Notes: generated from the sequence alone by a model not told the origin. A stretch of DNA of 37,158 nt from DAOUFU01 sp034429275 (GCA_034429275.1 DAOUFU010000287.1:1-37158); one strand, 5' to 3'. Positions 7,020 through 16,112 are shown, counted from the stretch's first letter. Numbers and translations are program-made.

Positions 7020-9161
7020 CTAGCCGAGGTCTATTTCCTTGACCTGCAGGGCAGCCGCATCGGAACTTGAGCCGACATAAAACGCATAGGTTCCCCGTTC
7101 AAATATCCACTGCCGCTGCTCATTGCTGAAATACCGGAGTTCATCCAGGGCGACAGGGATCGAGACGGTTGTTGATTGTCCGGGTTCCAGGGTCACCTTC
7201 TTGAATCCCTTGAGCAGTTTCTTTTGGCGATCGACCGCGGGCTGCTTTTTGCCGACATAAACCTGGACAACCTCAGCCCCTGCTGTACTGCCGGTGTTCT
7301 TGAGGTCCACCGTGACCACGACCCGATCATCCTGCCTGTCTAGCCGGGGTTCGTCATATGCCCAGGTCGTGTAGGAAAGTCCGAAGCCAAAGGGATAGGC
7401 TGGCGTATGCCCGTTCTTCTCCAGCAGGGTATAGCCATGATAGAGATCATAGGTGATCTCAGGGTCGGTATTGCTGAAGTAGGGTAGATGGCTTTCATCC
7501 TGCGGGATCGTGAAAGGCAGCTTGCCAGAGGGATTGACGTCCCCGAACAAAATTCGAGGCAGGGCATTACCGCCTTCCATACCCGAATACCAGCTATACA
7601 GGATGGCGGGAACCTGATCGTCCCACTCTCGAGTCATGATCATACCGCCGCCGATGAGCACAACAACCGTGTTGGGGTTGATGCTTCCGATGTGCTTGAT
7701 CAGCGCAACCTGGGCCGGTTTGAGGGAAAGACTCGCTCGATCTCCACCGTGTGCGCCATCTCCGCCGGGCATCGGTCCGCCAAAACCCGATACGGCGATC
7801 TCCATGTTCGCGTAACCTTTGGCGACCGCCTCCATAAACGAGAACTCATCATTGGTGTCGGGACCGATATATTCGCCCTCGTCGAATTTGTCGTTGCCCA
7901 CCGCGATGATCACGCAATCCGCCCTGGCAGCTTCGGCGGCGGCCTTGTCGAGTTCGCTCTCATCGCAGAACACAATCTCAGCGCCGGTTCCGAAGTAGTT
8001 TCGGAGTCCTTCCAGAGGGGTGACGACATAGGGGGCGCTGACATTGCTGGAACCCGCATCCCCGGTATTGGCCCTGTTTCCCAGTTCGCCGGCTACCAGA
8101 ATGCGCTTGACCGTCTTCCGGAACGGCAGCACGCCCTTCTCGTTTTTGATCAGCACCATCGACTTCTCGGCGACTTCCCGCGCCAGTTCGGCGTGTTCTT
8201 TGCTGGCGACGAGATCCATGGTGTAGGCCATTTTGTCCGGGGTGTTCTCGAAGACGAGCAGGGTGCGCAGGATGCGGAGCACGGCGGTGTCGACGGTTTC
8301 CTCGGCCACACGGCCTTCCTCGACAGCCTGGAGCAGGTTGCGCTGGTAGTGGATCGGCATGGGCATTTCAATATCCAGGCCGGCCTCGATGGCCTTCTGG
8401 GTATCGCGCACACCGGCAACAAAGTCGGAGATCACGAAGCCCTCGAAGCCCCAGTCGTCTCGCAAGATGTCTGTGAGCAGGGTGCGGCTTTCGCAGCAGT
8501 GGTCGCCGTTGAAGAGGTTGTAGGCCCCCATCACAGAGGCGGCACCCGCATCGATGGCCTTCTTGAAATGCGGCAGGTACACTTCTCGCATGGTGCGCTC
8601 ATCAGCCTTGACGTTCACCCAGAAGCGAGAATTCTCGATGCTGTTCACCGCATAGTGCTTGACGCAGGCCATCACATTGTGTTCCTGCACCCCTTCGGTC
8701 AATGCCTTGGCCATCTCGCCGAGCAGGAAGGGGTCCTCCCCATACGTTTCCTGAGAGCGTCCCCAGGCCGGGTGACGCAGCAGGTTGATGCATACTCCAC
8801 CGAAATAATTGGCACCCTGGGCGCGGGCTTCTTTGCCGATGGCGTCGCCAATCCGCTTTTCGAGGTCCGGGTCAAAGCTGGCTCCGCGCGCCATCGAGAC
8901 CGGGAAGCACGTCGATCGACCCATCACCACGCCGCGCGGGCCATCGGTAAATGCGATGGGCGAAACACCGAGCCGGGGGCAGCCGTTGGTTTTGATGGGG
9001 ACCGGGTTGTACATGTTCTGATACTTTTCAGCATTGCCGATCGGGTCCCAGTTGCCGTTGAGCATCCAGACCTTTTCCTTCAAGGTCATTTGCGCCAGCA
9101 GCGCCTGCGCCCTCTCTTCTACCTGCTGGCGAGTGAGAGAGCAGCTCTCTTTTTTAAACAT
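7020..9161 (-). CDS. Glycoside hydrolase family 3, probable beta-glucosidase
   Basis: A cytoplasmic enzyme of about 713 residues that should remove beta-linked sugars, most likely glucose, from the non-reducing end of imported oligosaccharides. The GH3 barrel shows the KHYAVNSIE substrate-pocket segment (about 168-176) and the nucleophile region GFVISDF with Asp246. The second alpha/beta domain and a C-terminal fibronectin-III-like domain (AGAEVVQVYVG) follow. I start at the ATG at 9161: GGAGG lies seven bases upstream, whereas the longer frame to 9251 has no ribosome site and adds a sequence unlike the family. There is no signal peptide. It is downstream of the second GH3 gene with a 105-base gap, probably co-transcribed. 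The exact substrate is not proven; beta-glucosidase is the commonest activity of this domain layout. Confidence 0.9.
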   Translation of the reverse strand: MFKKESCSLTRQQVEERAQALLAQMTLKEKVWMLNGNWDPIGNAEKYQNMYNPVPIKTNGCPRLGVSPIAFTDGPRGVVMGRSTCFPVSMARGASFDPDLEKRIGDAIGKEARAQGANYFGGVCINLLRHPAWGRSQETYGEDPFLLGEMAKALTEGVQEHNVMACVKHYAVNSIENSRFWVNVKADERTMREVYLPHFKKAIDAGAASVMGAYNLFNGDHCCESRTLLTDILRDDWGFEGFVISDFVAGVRDTQKAIEAGLDIEMPMPIHYQRNLLQAVEEGRVAEETVDTAVLRILRTLLVFENTPDKMAYTMDLVASKEHAELAREVAEKSMVLIKNEKGVLPFRKTVKRILVAGELGNRANTGDAGSSNVSAPYVVTPLEGLRNYFGTGAEIVFCDESELDKAAAEAARADCVIIAVGNDKFDEGEYIGPDTNDEFSFMEAVAKGYANMEIAVSGFGGPMPGGDGAHGGDRASLSLKPAQVALIKHIGSINPNTVVVLIGGGMIMTREWDDQVPAILYSWYSGMEGGNALPRILFGDVNPSGKLPFTIPQDESHLPYFSNTDPEITYDLYHGYTLLEKNGHTPAYPFGFGLSYTTWAYDEPRLDRQDDRVVVTVDLKNTGSTAGAEVVQVYVGKKQPAVDRQKKLLKGFKKVTLEPGQSTTVSIPVALDELRYFSNEQRQWIFERGTYAFYVGSSSDAAALQVKEIDLG

Positions 9162-9266
9162 ATTTCTACCTCCAGGGGGTTGCGGTATATGACAACCCCG
9201 GTTTTTTCCAGCATCTGAACACAAAGTGAAAGCCAGGCAAACATTCAGCACTCATGCTGTCAGCAC

Positions 9267-11423
9267 TCATGCTGTGACGGTGAAGGCCATGCTGACCGGG
9301 GCGGCAGCGCCCAGTTGCAGGCCGCGCTCACCCGGCGAGCAGCCGCCCACCGTGACGCGAAACTCGCCGGGTTCCAACACGCGTTCCCCGGCATCGTTCA
9401 CCAGTTCCATCATCTCCGGGGTGATGGTGAACGTGATGGCGGTATGCTCGCCGGGGTTGAGATGGACTCGCCGGAAGCCGATCAGGCTGTGCAGCGGCAC
9501 GACGGTCGAGGCTTCCAGGTCGCTCAGGTAAATCTGGGCGACTTCTTCCGCTTCAACCGGGCCGCTGTTGGTCAGGGTACAGTGGAGCGCCAGCGATTCG
9601 CCCGCCCGGATCGTGTTTTTGTCCAACGCCAGGTCGCTGTAGGTGAAGTGGGTGTAGCTGAGGCCAAAACCAAACGGAAAGAGCGGTTCTTCGGTTGCAT
9701 ACCGGTAGGTTCGACCGGCCATAGCGTAATCCTCGAAGGGAGGAAGCTGATCCAGTGACTTGGGGAAAGTCAGCGGCAGTTTGCCCGATGGAGCCACATC
9801 ACCGAACAGCACATCGGCCACGGCTTTGCCGCCTTCCTGCCCCGGATACCACCCGAAGACGATGGCTTCCATCAGGTCTTCCAGTTCGCCCAGGGCGATG
9901 GGGCTGCCCCCAGTCAGCACCAGCACGACCTTTGCGCCCAACCGGGCGAGTGTTGTCAGGTATTCGACCTGGACGGGCGGCAGGCCGATCTGCGCGCGGT
10001 CTCCGTTCTCGTCGGAGAGGTTGGCGTGACCTTCCTCGCCTTCAAGCAGAGGTGAGATGCCCATGCACGCGATGACCATGTCAACAGTCGGCGCAACGGC
10101 CAGCGTCCAATCCTTGAACTCTATCTGCTGAGTGAGTGGGCAGGCCTGCAAGTAGTTCAGCGCGATACCCTCCGGTACGCGCCCTACAAGCCCTTCGATC
10201 AGCGTCGTCAGGGAGTCGTTCAGGCCGTTATAGTTGCCCAGCAGCACTTCAACGCTGGATGCCGTCGGCCCCACGACCAGGATCTTGCGCACCTTTTCGC
10301 CGATCGGCAGGATGTTGTTTCTGTTCTTGAGCAGCACGATCGATTTGGCAGCGGCCTCGTATGCAAGCTGGCGATGTTCCGCACAGCCCACCACGCTCAT
10401 CGGAATGGATGCATAAGGAACTTCGGCGGGCGGATCAAACATCCCCAGTTTGAAGCGTGTGGTGAGCGTGCGCGCCAGCGAACGGTCAATATCGGCCTCT
10501 GTGATCAGGCCGCGCTCAATCGCTTCACCCAGGTGATCATAGGTGCAGATGCAGCTCAGGTCACAGCCCGCTTTGAGCGCCAGGGCTGCGCTTTCGACGA
10601 CATCTTTGGTCACCTTGTGGCCCTGGTGGAAATCCGTCAGTGCGCCACAATCGGAGACGACGTGCCCCTGGAACGCCCATTCGCCGCGCAGTGTTTTGAC
10701 CAGCAGCAGCTCACTCGCGCAGCAGGGTTCGCCGTTGGTGCGGTTATATGCGCCCATGACGGCCTCGACCCCGGCTTCGGTAACCAGCTTCTTGAAGGCC
10801 GGGAGATAAGTCGCGTAGAGGTCGCGCAGCGAGACCTGGGCATCGAAGACGTGGCGCAGTTTTTCCGGCCCGCTGTGGACCGCGAAATGTTTGGCGCAGG
10901 CCGCTACCTTGAGGTACTTCGGGTGATCGCCCTGAAGCCCGCGCACAAAAGCTGCGCCCATTTCGCCGGTCAAGAAGGGGTCCTCGCCCCAGGTTTCCTG
11001 ACCGCGCCCCCAGCGCGGATCGCGGAAAATGTTGATGTTCGGCGACCAGACGGTTAGCCCCTGGAACATGCCGGTTGAGCCGTAGCGCCGCAGCGCTTCG
11101 TGGTGTTTGGCACGGACTTCATCTCCCACTGCCGACGCGATTTTTTGGATGAGGGCAGGGTCCCAGGTGGCTGCCATGCCGATAGCCTGGGGAAAGACCG
11201 TGGCGCGCCCATTGCCGACGACGCCATGCAGGGCCTCGCTCCAGAAGTTGTAGGCCGGGATGTTCAGGCGCGGAATCGCCTGGGTGGTATGGCGCATCTG
11301 CCCGATCTTCTCTTCGAGCGTCAGGCGCGAGAGCAAATCCTGGACACGTTCGGCAACGGGGCGGGAAGGGTCCAGATAGACAGCCGGTGATGCATTGTGT
11401 GGTGTTGAAATGGGTTCAGTCAT
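9267..11423 (-). CDS. Glycoside hydrolase family 3, probable beta-xylosidase (xylosidase/arabinosidase branch)
   Basis: A 718-residue GH3 enzyme. The segment IPAYNFWSEALHGV (about 55-68), the motif FRDPRWGRGQETWGEDP (133-149) and the nucleophile stretch VVSDCGA with Asp258 are the hallmarks of the beta-xylosidase branch of GH3, known in plants and in many bacteria. A C-terminal fibronectin-III-like domain is present. There is no export signal, so it would cut xylo-oligosaccharides inside the cell. The ATG at 11423 has a modest AGGA site upstream, and a TATAAT box lies at 11452-11447 on this strand. It diverges from the LacI gene at 11671, which is its likely regulator. The xylosidase call rests on motif resemblance; a dual arabinosidase activity is possible. 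Confidence 0.88.
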   Translation of the reverse strand: MTEPISTPHNASPAVYLDPSRPVAERVQDLLSRLTLEEKIGQMRHTTQAIPRLNIPAYNFWSEALHGVVGNGRATVFPQAIGMAATWDPALIQKIASAVGDEVRAKHHEALRRYGSTGMFQGLTVWSPNINIFRDPRWGRGQETWGEDPFLTGEMGAAFVRGLQGDHPKYLKVAACAKHFAVHSGPEKLRHVFDAQVSLRDLYATYLPAFKKLVTEAGVEAVMGAYNRTNGEPCCASELLLVKTLRGEWAFQGHVVSDCGALTDFHQGHKVTKDVVESAALALKAGCDLSCICTYDHLGEAIERGLITEADIDRSLARTLTTRFKLGMFDPPAEVPYASIPMSVVGCAEHRQLAYEAAAKSIVLLKNRNNILPIGEKVRKILVVGPTASSVEVLLGNYNGLNDSLTTLIEGLVGRVPEGIALNYLQACPLTQQIEFKDWTLAVAPTVDMVIACMGISPLLEGEEGHANLSDENGDRAQIGLPPVQVEYLTTLARLGAKVVLVLTGGSPIALGELEDLMEAIVFGWYPGQEGGKAVADVLFGDVAPSGKLPLTFPKSLDQLPPFEDYAMAGRTYRYATEEPLFPFGFGLSYTHFTYSDLALDKNTIRAGESLALHCTLTNSGPVEAEEVAQIYLSDLEASTVVPLHSLIGFRRVHLNPGEHTAITFTITPEMMELVNDAGERVLEPGEFRVTVGGCSPGERGLQLGAAAPVSMAFTVTA

Positions 11424-11446
11424 GAGCGGTATTTTCCTGATAGGTC

Positions 11447-11452
11447 ATTATA
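11447..11452 (-). promoter_or_regulatory. Possible -10 box for the GH3 pair
   Basis: A perfect TATAAT reads on the minus strand 24 bases before the GH3 start. The best -35 candidate, TTGGCA at 11479-11474, gives a spacer of 21 bases, which is too long for a normal promoter. The call is therefore weak. Confidence 0.35.
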
Positions 11453-11596
11453 GGGTGTTTGAGCAGCGTGGTGTGCCAATGAAAAAGGCGAATAGCCTGT
11501 TCCTCCGCCGCACTATAAACGCTAATCGAGCGCGAGTCAATCTGGGCGCTTATTGGGGTGCGGCCACCAAAGATACATTACCACGGATCGATACCC

Positions 11597-11625
11597 TTGC
11601 CAACGATGGCAGAAATTGCTATGAT
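11597..11625 (+). promoter_or_regulatory. Promoter of the LacI gene at 11671
   Basis: There is a -35 box TTGCCA at 11597-11602, a 17-base spacer and a -10 box TATGAT at 11620-11625. The predicted start is near 11632. The -35 box is part of the first operator and the start falls in the second, so the regulator should switch its own promoter off. Confidence 0.7.
11598..11611 (+). promoter_or_regulatory. LacI-type operator, copy 1
   Basis: TGCCAACGATGGCA has perfect five-base arms (TGCCA/TGGCA) around a core with central CG. It overlaps the -35 box. It is part of a longer direct repeat, TTGCCAACGATGGCAGAAA, that recurs 33 bases downstream. Confidence 0.8.
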
Positions 11626-11630
11626 AGAAT

Positions 11631-11644
11631 TGCCAACGATGGCA
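11631..11644 (+). promoter_or_regulatory. LacI-type operator, copy 2
   Basis: An identical copy of TGCCAACGATGGCA placed over the predicted transcription start. The 33-base centre-to-centre distance is about three helical turns, so two dimers would bind the same face of the DNA. Confidence 0.8.
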
Positions 11645-11670
11645 GAAAATTTTTAAAAGGCGTCTGGCCT

Positions 11671-12678
11671 ATGGCGACGATTAAAGAAGTAGCGCAGCGC
11701 GCCGGTGTTTCGATACGCACGGTGTCACGAGTTCTCAACGAGCATCCACATGTGGCTGATGTCACGCGGGAACGTGTGCTCAGTGTGATCGAAGAACTTG
11801 ATTTCCGCCCTAATGCCGCTGCTCGCTACATGCGTACCGGGCAATCGCGTCTTATCGGCTTTCTCACCGATGAAGTAGCACAGAATGTTTTCAGCTACGA
11901 CCTGATCATTGGGGCGCAGCAGGCTGCCTGGGAACACGAAAAACTGTTGTTTCTGGTGAACACCGGCAATGATCCCCAGGTTGAGGTGCGGGCCATCAAC
12001 ATCATGCGCGATCACCAGGTGGAAGGCATCATCTACGCGGCGATGTATCACCGCGAGATCAAGCACTCTCAATTTTCAGACGATATTCCGATAGTGCTGG
12101 TCAACTGCTTTGCCGATGATCGTTCGTTGCCTTCCATTGTGCCGGACGAGATCGGTGGTGGACGCCTGGCGACCGAGACGCTGCTGAAGAACGGCCACCG
12201 GCGGATTGCGTTCGTCAATGTGGCGGCAAAAGAACCCGCCCCAGTCGGACGTTTGGAAGGTTACCGACAGGCCCTGGCCGACTATGGCATTCCCTTCGAT
12301 GAAGCGCTTGTGCGCTACATTGAAGAACCGTTTGAAGGTCTCGCTACCAGCACGTATGACTGTGTGCTGTCCCTGCTTCAGATGAGCGATCCGCCCACCG
12401 GCATTTTCTGCTTCAACGACCTGATGGCGCTGGGCGCTTACGATGCGATCCGCAAATCCAATCTGCGGATTCCCGAAGATGTCGCTGTTGTTGGTTTCGA
12501 CAACGTGGAAGTGCTGGCTGCTCAAATCCACCCGCCGCTCACAACCATCGAGCTGCCCATGTTCGAGATGGGACAGCTCGCCGTTCAGTTGCTGCTTGCA
12601 GGTGGAGAGAGCGATCAGGGAAAGTCACCTGTCCAACACATTATGGAGTGTCCACTGATTGTTCGTCGATCGGTGTAA
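11671..12678 (+). CDS. LacI-family transcriptional regulator (GH3 pair / CUT1 operon C)
   Basis: A 335-residue repressor. It starts with the helix-turn-helix IKEVAQRAGVSIRTVSRVLNE and a canonical hinge (FRPNAAARYMRTG), followed by the sensor domain with the usual late segment VAVVGFDNVEVLAAQIHPPLTTIE. I start at the ATG at 11671, because the frame remains open to 11395 but that extension crosses the promoter and both operators and overlaps the divergent GH3 gene. The gene lies between the divergent GH3 pair and the downstream CUT1 transporter and probably controls both. The inducer is unknown. Confidence 0.92.
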   Translation: MATIKEVAQRAGVSIRTVSRVLNEHPHVADVTRERVLSVIEELDFRPNAAARYMRTGQSRLIGFLTDEVAQNVFSYDLIIGAQQAAWEHEKLLFLVNTGNDPQVEVRAINIMRDHQVEGIIYAAMYHREIKHSQFSDDIPIVLVNCFADDRSLPSIVPDEIGGGRLATETLLKNGHRRIAFVNVAAKEPAPVGRLEGYRQALADYGIPFDEALVRYIEEPFEGLATSTYDCVLSLLQMSDPPTGIFCFNDLMALGAYDAIRKSNLRIPEDVAVVGFDNVEVLAAQIHPPLTTIELPMFEMGQLAVQLLLAGGESDQGKSPVQHIMECPLIVRRSV

Positions 12679-12692
12679 GAGGATATTTCGAG

Positions 12693-12731
12693 AAGGAGGC
12701 GCTATGAATGGATAGCCGAGAAGAGGGGTAG
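12693..12731 (+). other. Possible leader ORF of seven codons ahead of CUT1 operon C
   Basis: A strong ribosome site AAGGAGG (12693-12699) is followed eight bases later by an ATG at 12708 that opens the seven-residue frame MDSREEG, stopping with TAG at 12729-12731. The stop lies inside the left arm of the hairpin at 12726-12755. A second ATG at 12704 gives only MNG. The ribosome site is better than those of several real genes here, yet no long frame follows. This could be a regulatory leader peptide or a chance or relic start; no function is established. Confidence 0.35.
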
Positions 12732-12755
12732 CCATGCTGGCAGGCATGACTACCC
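12726..12755 (+). terminator. Hairpin between lacI and CUT1 operon C
   Basis: GGGTAG at 12726-12731 pairs with CTACCC at 12750-12755 and, after a one-base mismatch, CATGC pairs with GCATG inside. There is no T run after it. It may end the lacI transcript inefficiently or act as a leader structure. A second inverted repeat, GATAGTG 12760-12766 with CACTATC 12785-12791, follows directly. Confidence 0.45.
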
Positions 12756-12942
12756 GCGCGATAGTGCTGCGTATCCCGTCAGGCCACTATCTGGAAGCAT
12801 TATACCGGAAAAAGCCAAAGCAGACCGGCGTACTCCAGATAACTTACGCTTGCTTTCGCGGCATTATCCTGATCTTTTTGGCAAACATAGAGACTCGATT
12901 CCCCACCAATCTTTTGGGTTTCCCTTCTTGTGGAGGATGATG

Positions 12943-14283
12943 ATGTTTAGAAAACGCTCGTTCATTTCAACCATTGCGGTATTGACGATTCTCTTGATTG
13001 CCGCGCAGATGCCGACTGCTTTTGTGCAGGCACCGCGGGCTGCTCAGGCCCAGTCTGTGCCCGACTGCGGGACTGAGCCGGTAACGCTCAATGCTTATTT
13101 CGAGACAGGGTTTGACATTCCATTTAAGCTCGCCGAGGAATTCACCAATCAGTACCCCAATGTGACCTGGGACATCAAGCAGGACCAGTTCACCAACCTG
13201 ATCAACTCAACGCCGCGCCTGCTCTCCGGCGACAACCCGCCAGACCTGATCCGGCTGCCTACCATGGTTTCGTTTGCCGAGCAGGGACTGCTCAAGAATC
13301 TTGACGAGTACGCCGAGGCCTTCGGGTGGAACGATTGGCCGGTGCCTCAGCTCAACCAGAACCGCGTCGCCGAAGATGGCACGCGCGGCTCCGGCTCGCT
13401 CTATGCGATGGGTCTCAACTACAGCCTGACCGGCATCTTCTACAACAAAGAACTGGCGGCGCAGATCGGCATGACCGAGCCGCCCGCCACCCTCGCCGAA
13501 TTCGAGGAACTGCTCGCCAAGGCGAAGGATGCCGGTTTGCTCCCGATCATGCAGTGGGGCAGCGCCAAGAGTGGTATGGGGCTGGCCTTCCCGCTCCAGG
13601 CGCTCATGGCGTCCGTTGGCCCAGTCGAGCCGATCAATGATTGGATCTTCCAGAAGCCCGGCGCGACCATCGATACCCCGTCGAACCTGGTTGCTGCCCA
13701 GCACCTGGAGCAGTGGATCAAGAACGGCTACTTCCCTCCCGATATCAACGCCATTGAGTACACGGACGCTAACGCTCGCTTTGGTAAGGGTGAGGGGGTC
13801 TTCATCTTCAACGGTGACTGGCAGAATGCCGGATATGACACCGACATGCCGGGCAACGTTGGGTTCTTCCTGATGCCGCCCGCTGAAGAAGGCGGAGCGC
13901 CTGCCGCTATGTCGGCCCCGCTGACCTTCGGCATCGCCGCCAGGGCCAAGAACGCAGACTGCGCAGCGTTCTTCTTCACCTGGGTCGCCACCAACGAAGT
14001 GGCCCGCCAGATCAACGTCACGATCGGCGGCTCCAACCCCGGCGGCCCCTCCGGGCTGCCTATGCCAGCCGTTGCTGAAGGCTCGGTCACCAACGAGACG
14101 CTCGCCGCCGGTGTGATCGTCGGTGAGGCCGGTACATCGATGGACTTCATCGCCAACGCGACGAGCGCCATCTTTGCCCAGGGCTGGACGCCCGAACTGC
14201 AAAAGATGGTCGGCGGCAGGCAAGATGCTGCCGGTCTGCTCAAGGCCGTACAGGAAGAATACGAACGGGAACTGGCTGAGTAG
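12943..14283 (+). CDS. CUT1-type sugar ABC transporter substrate-binding protein (family 1)
   Basis: A 446-residue extracellular sugar-binding protein. It has a Sec-type signal peptide (FRKRSFISTIAVLTILLIAA, cleavage probably near AQA) and no lipobox cysteine at the predicted cut. The mature part shows the family-1 pattern: KLAEEFTNQYPNVTWDIK near the start and YNKELAAQIGMTEPPATLAEFEELL in the hinge region. GGAGG at 12932-12936 is six bases before the third of three consecutive ATGs, so 12943 is the preferred start. Two permeases follow. The ligand is probably an oligosaccharide; nothing in the sequence fixes which. Confidence 0.93.
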   Translation: MFRKRSFISTIAVLTILLIAAQMPTAFVQAPRAAQAQSVPDCGTEPVTLNAYFETGFDIPFKLAEEFTNQYPNVTWDIKQDQFTNLINSTPRLLSGDNPPDLIRLPTMVSFAEQGLLKNLDEYAEAFGWNDWPVPQLNQNRVAEDGTRGSGSLYAMGLNYSLTGIFYNKELAAQIGMTEPPATLAEFEELLAKAKDAGLLPIMQWGSAKSGMGLAFPLQALMASVGPVEPINDWIFQKPGATIDTPSNLVAAQHLEQWIKNGYFPPDINAIEYTDANARFGKGEGVFIFNGDWQNAGYDTDMPGNVGFFLMPPAEEGGAPAAMSAPLTFGIAARAKNADCAAFFFTWVATNEVARQINVTIGGSNPGGPSGLPMPAVAEGSVTNETLAAGVIVGEAGTSMDFIANATSAIFAQGWTPELQKMVGGRQDAAGLLKAVQEEYERELAE

Positions 14284-14290
14284 TCATGGT

Positions 14291-14320
14291 GATGGGCGCA
14301 GGATGATCCCTGCGCCCATC
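14291..14320 (+). terminator. Stem-loop between binding-protein and permease genes (operon C)
   Basis: A perfect 12-base stem (GATGGGCGCAGG at 14291-14302, complement at 14309-14320) with a six-base loop, followed by only TTTGAG. It begins seven bases after the binding-protein stop. Such a structure usually gives partial termination or mRNA protection and so more binding protein than permease. Confidence 0.75.
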
Positions 14321-14337
14321 TTTGAGCGACGGTGACA

Positions 14338-15276
14338 ATGATGATGACATCAGACAATCGCCCCGCGTCTCTTGCAGTCCCCCGGCGGATTTCCCTGAGC
14401 AGGGTGGTCCACCGGGAGACTGTCATCGGCTGGTTGTTCGCGCTGCCCGCGCTGGTGATGTATGCGGTGTTTGTGCTGCTTCCCTTCGTGTTGAGCGTGA
14501 AGTATTCGTTCTATCGCTGGAACGGCATCGGGCCGATGACCTGGGTGGGGTGGCGCAACTACGAAACTGTCCTTGAAGTTCCCAACTTGTTCGAGACCAT
14601 ATCCAACGCCTTCCGGTTGGTGATGTACTTCAGCTTCATCCCGGTGACGCTGGGGCTGGTTGTCGCCAGCGTGATGACCCGTGTCGCCCCCGGACGGTTG
14701 GGGGCGGTAGCGCGCACGGTGCTGTTCCTGCCCCAGGTCATTCCGTTGGTGGCGGCAGGGATCATCTGGGGCTGGCTGCTGGCCCTGCCGGGCCTGATTA
14801 ACCAGATTCTCAGGGCGGTCGGGCTGGGGGCATATACGCGCGCCTGGCTGGGCGACTTTGACTGGGCGCTTCCGGCAGTGGGACTCATCGGAATCTGGGT
14901 GCTGCTGGGGTTCTGCACGGTGCTGCTGTGGACCGGCATGACCAGGCTCGACCCGGCCCTGTATGAGTCCGCGCGGATTGATGGCGCGAGCTGGTTCACG
15001 GAATTCGTCAAGATCACCGTCCCGCTGCTCAGGCACGAGATCGGCGTATGCCTCACCGTCACGGTGATCGCTGCCCTTGCCGCGTTCGATATCGTCTACG
15101 TCTCGACGGCGGGCGGGCCGGGCAACTCGACGGCGGTCCCCGGAATCCAGATTTATATCCTTGCGTTCACCCAGCAGCGGATCGGGCTGGCGTCTGCGCT
15201 GGCGGTGATGCTGATGGTTCTGGTCCTGATCGTTGTTATTCCTCTCCAGCGCCTGAGCAGGGAGACTGCGTCATGA
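14338..15276 (+). CDS. CUT1 sugar ABC transporter permease (MalF/UgpA-like)
   Basis: A membrane permease of about 312 residues with six predicted helices, the first at WLFALPALVMYAVFVLLPFV. The EAA loop that contacts the ATPase reads ESARIDGASWFTEFVKITVPLL. Several possible starts lie close together (GTG 14332, ATG 14338, 14341, 14344). The weak GGTGA site at 14331-14335 favours the later ATGs, so the start is uncertain by a few codons. Its stop overlaps the next permease start (ATGA), showing tight coupling. No ATPase gene is present in this operon. Confidence 0.92.
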   Translation: MMMTSDNRPASLAVPRRISLSRVVHRETVIGWLFALPALVMYAVFVLLPFVLSVKYSFYRWNGIGPMTWVGWRNYETVLEVPNLFETISNAFRLVMYFSFIPVTLGLVVASVMTRVAPGRLGAVARTVLFLPQVIPLVAAGIIWGWLLALPGLINQILRAVGLGAYTRAWLGDFDWALPAVGLIGIWVLLGFCTVLLWTGMTRLDPALYESARIDGASWFTEFVKITVPLLRHEIGVCLTVTVIAALAAFDIVYVSTAGGPGNSTAVPGIQIYILAFTQQRIGLASALAVMLMVLVLIVVIPLQRLSRETAS

Positions 15277-16097
15277 AGATCGGTTATGGCGAACTCTGGG
15301 CGGGGCGGACGCTGCTGATCGGCCTGATGGTCATTACGATCCTGCCCTTCATCAGCATTTTCCTGACCGCGCTGCATCCTTCGGGGACGGTGCCCAGCGG
15401 ACTCGATTGGCCAGCGGACCCGCAGTGGGGGAATTTCGCGGAGGCGTTCAGGGTGGCGCAAATGCCCGCGCTGCTCGCTTCGAGCACGTACCTGGTGCTT
15501 GCTGTGGTCCCCGTGTCCCTCGCCATCTCGACGATGGCCGGTTTTGCCATCGGGCACCTGCGTATCCCCGGCTCGCGACTCCTGCTGTTCCTGTTCGTCT
15601 TTGGGCTGACTCTGCCCTTCACGGGGATTATCGTCCCGCTGTACTACCTTGAGCGCGACATGGGCATCTATAACACGCGGCTGGCGATTGTGCTGCCGCT
15701 CATTGGCCTCTACATGCCGTTCGCCGTGTTCTGGATGCGCGCGCATTTTGTCAACATGCCCACCGAGATTTCGGAGGCGGCCCGCGTCGATGGTGCAAGT
15801 ACATGGAGCCTGTTCTGGCGCATTCATCTTCCGCTTGCGCGGGCACCGATGCTGTCGCTTGGGATTTTGATGTCTGTCTGGACGTGGAACCAGTTCCTGA
15901 TCGCGCTCGTGCTCGTCGAAGACCCGACTCAGCGCACAATGGCCGGGGCACTGGGGGCCTTCCAGGGCCACTATGCCACCGATGTTCCGCTGCTGTGCGC
16001 CGGGACCATCTTGATCGTGCTGCCCACCCTCATTCTCTTTATCCTGTTCCAGCGCCAGATGATCACGGCGCTGCTCCAGGGTTCGGTTAAGGGATGA
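15273..16097 (+). CDS. CUT1 sugar ABC transporter permease (MalG/UgpE-like)
   Basis: A 274-residue inner-membrane permease, the partner of the preceding gene. The EAA loop reads EAARVDGASTWSLFWRIHLPL. The start is the ATG at 15273 within an ATGA overlap with the upstream stop, with GGGAG upstream. The open frame extends back to 15048, but that part is the other permease read out of frame. It ends 15 bases before the stop of the convergent GH29 gene, with no terminator visible between them. Confidence 0.93.
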   Translation: MKIGYGELWAGRTLLIGLMVITILPFISIFLTALHPSGTVPSGLDWPADPQWGNFAEAFRVAQMPALLASSTYLVLAVVPVSLAISTMAGFAIGHLRIPGSRLLLFLFVFGLTLPFTGIIVPLYYLERDMGIYNTRLAIVLPLIGLYMPFAVFWMRAHFVNMPTEISEAARVDGASTWSLFWRIHLPLARAPMLSLGILMSVWTWNQFLIALVLVEDPTQRTMAGALGAFQGHYATDVPLLCAGTILIVLPTLILFILFQRQMITALLQGSVKG

Positions 16098-16112
16098 CGC
16101 TCTGAGCAGGCA

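Noticed and set aside
11395..11670. A 92-codon N-terminal extension of the LacI gene at 11671
   Set aside because: It would translate the promoter and both operators and overlap the divergent GH3 gene; the family N-terminus begins at the ATG at 11671.
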